Shown here: positions 60,544 through 64,000 of the stretch, one piece after another
Layout of the letters: the number at the start of each line of letters is the position of its first letter
How positions within the stretch are numbered: the stretch's first letter is position 1
NCBI GenBank assembly: GCA_002840155.1
Contig: PGZH01000011.1
Location: 186,001 to 250,000, forward strand
DNA: 64,000 bases
DNA from: Gammaproteobacteria bacterium HGW-Gammaproteobacteria-13
GTDB taxonomy: Bacteria > Pseudomonadota > Gammaproteobacteria > Pseudomonadales > Pseudomonadaceae
Direction: 5' to 3'
Translations under genes and position numbers: made by a program
Notes under the pieces: model-generated
Database searches by the model: none
Seen by the model: the letters and a program-made list of their open reading frames with translations, nothing else
Told to the model about the DNA's origin: nothing

Positions 60544-60640
60544 AGACCACTACAACCCGTCGTACGCCGATCATAACCGAGTCATGACTCCAATGCGGCG
60601 TGCTAGATGGATTCGTTAGCCAAATGCCGAGCCTAAACCT

Positions 60641-61507
60641 GTGAACCTGTTGCAGCACATTGCCCAGTCGCGTCATCTCCTCCGCAAATCGGAACTTAAG
60701 GTCGCCGACCATGTTCTGCTCGACCCGGCCTCGGTCATGCACAGCTCCATGGCTGAGCTGGCGCACAGCGTTGGCATCAGCGAGCCGACCATCGTGCGCT
60801 TCTGCCGGGCGATTGGTTGCACCGGCTTTCAGGACCTCAAACTCAAGCTGGCGCAGAGCCTGGCTGCCGGCGCCAGTTTCGGCCAGTTCGCCATCCATGA
60901 AGACGATTCGGTGGCGGACTTCAGCCTGAAGATCTTCGACACCACCCTGCACACCCTGATCGAGGTGCGCGAGAAGCTCGATACCCAGGCCCTGCAGCAG
61001 GCCATTGCCGCCATCGCCAATGCCCAGCGTGTGGAGTTTTATGGCTTTGGCGCGTCCGGCGCGGTGGCGGCGGATGCCCAGCACAAGTTCTTCCGCCTGC
61101 TGCTTACCGCTGCGGCCTATTCCGACCCGCATATGCAGGCAATGAGTGCGGTGACCTTGAAGCCTACCGACGTGGCCATCTGCATCTCCCAGTCCGGGCG
61201 CTCCAAGGATTTGCTGATCACCGCCAACCTGGTACGTGAGACCGGCGCGACGCTGATCACCCTGTGCCCGAGCCAGACGCCGCTGGCTGATCTGGCCACC
61301 GTCAACCTGGCCATCGACGTGCAGGAAGACACCGAAATCTACACCCCGCTGACCTCGCGTATCGCCCACCTGGTGGTGATCGACGTGCTCGCCATGGGCG
61401 TGGCCATGGCCCGTGGCCCCGGCCTGGTTAACCACCTGAAAAGCGTCAAGCGCAGTCTGCGCAGCCTGCGGCTGTCGCCAAAAGCGCACAAAAACAGCGA
61501 CGACTGA
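60641..61507 (+). CDS. hexR: HexR transcriptional regulator (RpiR family)
   Basis: 288 aa from GTG. RpiR HTH at ~15-75 (RKSELKVADHVLLDPASVMHSSMAELAHSVGISEPTIVRFCRAIGC) and SIS sugar-phosphate domain ~120-260 (VEFYGFGASGAVAADAQHKFFRL, AICISQSGRSKDLL, LTSRIAHLVVIDVLAMG). It represses central glucose metabolism genes, including the divergent zwf. Confidence 0.94.
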   Translation: MNLLQHIAQSRHLLRKSELKVADHVLLDPASVMHSSMAELAHSVGISEPTIVRFCRAIGCTGFQDLKLKLAQSLAAGASFGQFAIHEDDSVADFSLKIFDTTLHTLIEVREKLDTQALQQAIAAIANAQRVEFYGFGASGAVAADAQHKFFRLLLTAAAYSDPHMQAMSAVTLKPTDVAICISQSGRSKDLLITANLVRETGATLITLCPSQTPLADLATVNLAIDVQEDTEIYTPLTSRIAHLVVIDVLAMGVAMARGPGLVNHLKSVKRSLRSLRLSPKAHKNSDD

Positions 61508-61597
61508 TTTCATCGCCACGTTATCGCGTGGCCATCAAAGCGTCATATCCAGGGTCGATGCTGGTACTCCCCTTATTCAGCTTGGGAGTTGCACCCT

Positions 61598-61825
61598 ATG
61601 TCTGGCTATCTGGATAAACCGCAGTCTCACGAAAGCAGCGACGCCAAGGCCCGGCGCAAGCTGCTGGATCAGCGCCGCATGGAATACCGCCGCGCGATTG
61701 AAAGCTATGCCGAGCAGCGTCAGCTGCAGCATGAGTTGATCGATTTTCCGGAGTTGATCGCGACCAGCTACCTGCACAGTCTGCAGGCGGGGTCTAAGAA
61801 AGACGCGGCAGCAACGGCGCGCTGA
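61598..61825 (+). CDS. Small conserved protein, unknown
   Basis: 75 aa from the ATG at 61598 (GGGAG upstream). Charged and helical: KARRKLLDQRRMEYRRAIESYAEQRQLQHELIDFPE. No TM and no motif. It stands between hexR and the convergent peptidase gene. Confidence 0.65.
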   Translation: MSGYLDKPQSHESSDAKARRKLLDQRRMEYRRAIESYAEQRQLQHELIDFPELIATSYLHSLQAGSKKDAAATAR

Positions 61826-61841
61826 ATACGTGCCGGTGAGT

Positions 61842-61879
61842 AGCAAGCCTGGAGCCGCATACGACGGCCCCAGGCTGCT
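61842..61879. terminator. Hairpin between convergent genes
   Basis: Imperfect stem AGCAAGCCTGGAGCCG / CGGCCCCAGGCTGCT in the 59-base gap between the two stops; bidirectional. Confidence 0.5.
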
Positions 61880-61884
61880 AGGCC

Positions 61885-64000
61885 TTACTCGATATTGACG
61901 GTGTAATCCTCCACTTCACCGTAATTGAAGGTGCCACACGGCACGGGCGCGGTGTTGTAGCGCATGGCTACGCGCATGCGGGTTTTCCCGGTGGCGGCGC
62001 CTGCGGGGATCACCAGGTTGCCATTCACCACCGTGCTGAGCGCGCGCGCGGAGGTGAACAGTTCTTCACCCGCATCGGTAAAGTCGCCGTCCTTGTTCAG
62101 GTCGACCCACACCTTCCAGTACTCGTTGTACGCCGAGCCGGCAAATTGCGGCGTCAGGCGCAGGCTATTGCTGCCCCGTTGCAGGTTCACCACCTGGCCA
62201 ATCCGCGCCTCGGTGAAGTCGCTGTAGGTGCTGGCGCCGGAGCTGCGGGTGAAGCTGCCGAAACTGACCTGGCTGATCCATTCATCGTTGGCATTACCGC
62301 TGGCCGCGCTGCAGTAGTTCGGCTGCGGCGTACCTGTGCCGATCACCAGAAATGCCGCCGAGACCGCACCCCAGGTGCCGGACGCATCGCGCGCGCGGAC
62401 ATACACGGTGTGCTTGCCAGGCTGCAGCCCGGTGGTGGCGATGCTGCCGGTCAGGCCTTCGGTCTTGCCGTTGAAGCTGCCGTCCAGGGGTTGCAGAGGC
62501 ATCGCCTGAGCGCCTGATTCCCAGGGCGCCTTGTCGATGTAGTACTCGGCAGCGGTGACGTTCTGCGTGGGCTCGGTGCCATTGCGGGTGCTGAAACCAA
62601 GGTCACTCGCGGTGGCGCTCAACGTCACCAGGGTGCCGGCAGGCACACCGCTGGAGGCATTGCCACTCAGTGCCAGGCTGCTGATGTCCGGGCCGCCTGG
62701 GGTGATGTAAGGCGTGCGGACAACCTTGGCCGCGTAGATCAGGGCAGGCAGGTTCTTCGGCTTGATGGTGTTCTGGTAGACCGTGCAGGTCTGGAAGAAC
62801 TGTGTGCCCAGCTCGAAGGTGTAGGCAGCAACACCCAGTTCGCCATAGCTGATGCCATCACTGGTGCCGTCGGTTGGATAAAGGCCAATGGACTGCTGCG
62901 GCGTATAACCATTAAACAGGGCGAACTTGCGCCCCAGGGTCTGCAGCGCGCTGCCGTTGGGTGCGGCCTGGTTGGTATCGCCCCACGGCCACAGCACCAG
63001 TTCGCTGTAACTGTGGATATCCAGGTGGATACCACTGGTGTCGCTTGGCGCTGCATCGTTTTTGCCGGGCCCGCGCCGATCCGGCCAGAGGTTGCGCACA
63101 TAAGCTTCCAGGGTCTGGATTTCCGGTTCGGAGCCGGCGCTGGGGCCGCGGTAGGTGTCATTGCAGGCACTGCCGCTGGAACCTTGGCCGTTGGTGCTGT
63201 TCCAGCCGAAGGTGAAGTTGCGGTTGAGGTCGGCGCCGCGGCTGTTGCTGTTGGCGCCGCAGTAGTTCTGGTTGGCATTCTTGCGCCAGGACAGGCCGGT
63301 TTCGGCTTTCTTGCGACCGTCCGGGTTGGTCTGCAGCATCAAGTGGACCTCGTGGTGATCGAGAATCCAGGTGGCGTCGGCATCGGTGCCGTAGCCGTTG
63401 ACCAGCCAGCGGGCGAAATCCAGCACCAGCGGCGCGGTGGTGTACTCGCGGGCATGGATGGCGCTGTTGATAAACAGCTTGGGCTTATTGCCGGTAATGG
63501 CTTTGTTGGTCAGCTTGAGCACGCCGATGTCGTGCCCGCCCTGGCCATTAAGTTTTTCCCAGGACTGGCCAACCAGTAACCACTGGGCGATACCGGGAAA
63601 CTGACTGGCCATGCCGCTGGCCACACTGTAGGTACTCTCCAGGGTTTCATAGCAGGCGTAGCCAGGGATGCTGGCCAGGCTTGCATCACTCATCGCCGTT
63701 GCGCTTTGCAGGCTGCGCTGTTGCAGGCGATTCTGGATCAGCGTGAGGACTTCATTGCGCTTGGCAATAAACTCGTTGGCCGGTTCGAAGGTGAAGCCGA
63801 AGACCGCTAGTTTTTCCTGCTCTTCCTCAGTTAGCTCCATGATCAGGTAGCCCTGCTCATAGTGCGATTCAAGCAACTGGCCGTGGAAACTGATGGCCGC
63901 TTTACGGGCAAGGTCTTCGTTGGGGAAAAACGCCTTGTACACCTGGTTGGCGGCTTTTTCCTGCTCCAGCAGCATAAAGTCTTCTTGGGGGTGGGCCTGT
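61885..64000 (-). CDS. Secreted M14 zinc carboxypeptidase with GEVED C-terminus (5' partial)
   Basis: The frame stays open to the window edge past an internal ATG at 63975, and no signal peptide is seen, so the true start lies outside. At least 700 aa. The M14 domain has the zinc ligands HAREYT (HxxE) and the His of DIHSYSELVLWPWG, with Arg and Asn substrate residues in NPDGRKK and SRGADLNRNF, and the catalytic Glu in YTFELGTQFF. Then an Ig-like/Big domain and a C-terminal GEVEDYTVNIE domain typical of exported gammaproteobacterial enzymes. It removes C-terminal residues from peptides outside the cell. Confidence 0.9.
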   Translation of the reverse strand, partial: QAHPQEDFMLLEQEKAANQVYKAFFPNEDLARKAAISFHGQLLESHYEQGYLIMELTEEEQEKLAVFGFTFEPANEFIAKRNEVLTLIQNRLQQRSLQSATAMSDASLASIPGYACYETLESTYSVASGMASQFPGIAQWLLVGQSWEKLNGQGGHDIGVLKLTNKAITGNKPKLFINSAIHAREYTTAPLVLDFARWLVNGYGTDADATWILDHHEVHLMLQTNPDGRKKAETGLSWRKNANQNYCGANSNSRGADLNRNFTFGWNSTNGQGSSGSACNDTYRGPSAGSEPEIQTLEAYVRNLWPDRRGPGKNDAAPSDTSGIHLDIHSYSELVLWPWGDTNQAAPNGSALQTLGRKFALFNGYTPQQSIGLYPTDGTSDGISYGELGVAAYTFELGTQFFQTCTVYQNTIKPKNLPALIYAAKVVRTPYITPGGPDISSLALSGNASSGVPAGTLVTLSATASDLGFSTRNGTEPTQNVTAAEYYIDKAPWESGAQAMPLQPLDGSFNGKTEGLTGSIATTGLQPGKHTVYVRARDASGTWGAVSAAFLVIGTGTPQPNYCSAASGNANDEWISQVSFGSFTRSSGASTYSDFTEARIGQVVNLQRGSNSLRLTPQFAGSAYNEYWKVWVDLNKDGDFTDAGEELFTSARALSTVVNGNLVIPAGAATGKTRMRVAMRYNTAPVPCGTFNYGEVEDYTVNIE

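Overview
The window is a GC-rich chromosomal segment of a Pseudomonas-type gammaproteobacterium. The evidence is the divergent zwf/hexR pair with a HexR-type operator, a Zur-controlled folE2 / dksA2 / COG0523 / DUF1826 cluster, a DctBD-TRAP locus, UvrD, a BCCT transporter, several c-di-GMP proteins and many REP-like palindromes between genes. Most of the segment is ordinary core genome with short intergenic gaps. The species cannot be named from the sequence alone.

Layout. 1-2405: 3' part of a corrinoid/iron-siderophore-type ABC importer (ATPase, binding protein, permease, joined by ATGA overlaps). 2523-4461: a three-gene bufferin-type RiPP metallophore operon (Cys-rich precursor, DUF692 enzyme, DUF2063 partner). 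4516-12126: DctB/DctD two-component system, a sigma-54-type promoter, then a TAXI-type TRAP transporter with a fused permease and a DUF1850 protein. 12323-17131: GNAT, DUF3617, a membrane protein, a periplasmic binding protein and a BCCT transporter.

17342-21690 differs from its surroundings. It is AT-rich, and six small genes all read on the minus strand, each followed by an integron attC-like site. There is no integrase, so this is an integrase-less cassette cluster (CALIN). It is bracketed by two inverted copies of a ~273-bp repeat. Its genes encode a pentapeptide-repeat protein, an FRG-domain protein and four uncharacterised membrane or exported proteins.

21824-27449: DnaQ-type exonuclease with a cNMP/CBS/DUF294 nucleotidyltransferase protein, LemA with DUF2207, and small genes. 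28003-33041: zinc-starvation cluster around a Zur box, interrupted downstream by a 148-bp MITE-like element. 33447-37844: hydrolase, small proteins, a diguanylate cyclase and a thioesterase. 37905-43133: a glutamine-synthetase-like / aminotransferase / SDR / GntR cluster for catabolism of an unknown amine, with paired TGTGATCACA palindromes in the divergent promoter and a 20-codon ORF just before gntR. 43203-57655: REC-TPR protein with a histidine kinase, SMI1/KNR4, VOC, Tim44-like, TetR, an orphan TRAP binding lipoprotein, UvrD, a GGDEF-EAL protein, an MFS permease and a hypothetical protein. 57734-58901: a Fic protein followed by a 34-codon stub of a type I restriction hsdR gene, the remnant of a restriction locus lying just downstream of zwf. 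59042-64000: zwf, hexR, a small protein and the 3' part of a large secreted M14 zinc carboxypeptidase.

The items most worth following up are the integrase-less cassette array with its inverted-repeat borders, the bufferin operon, the Fic/hsdR remnant, and the amine cluster with its putative operators and leader ORF.
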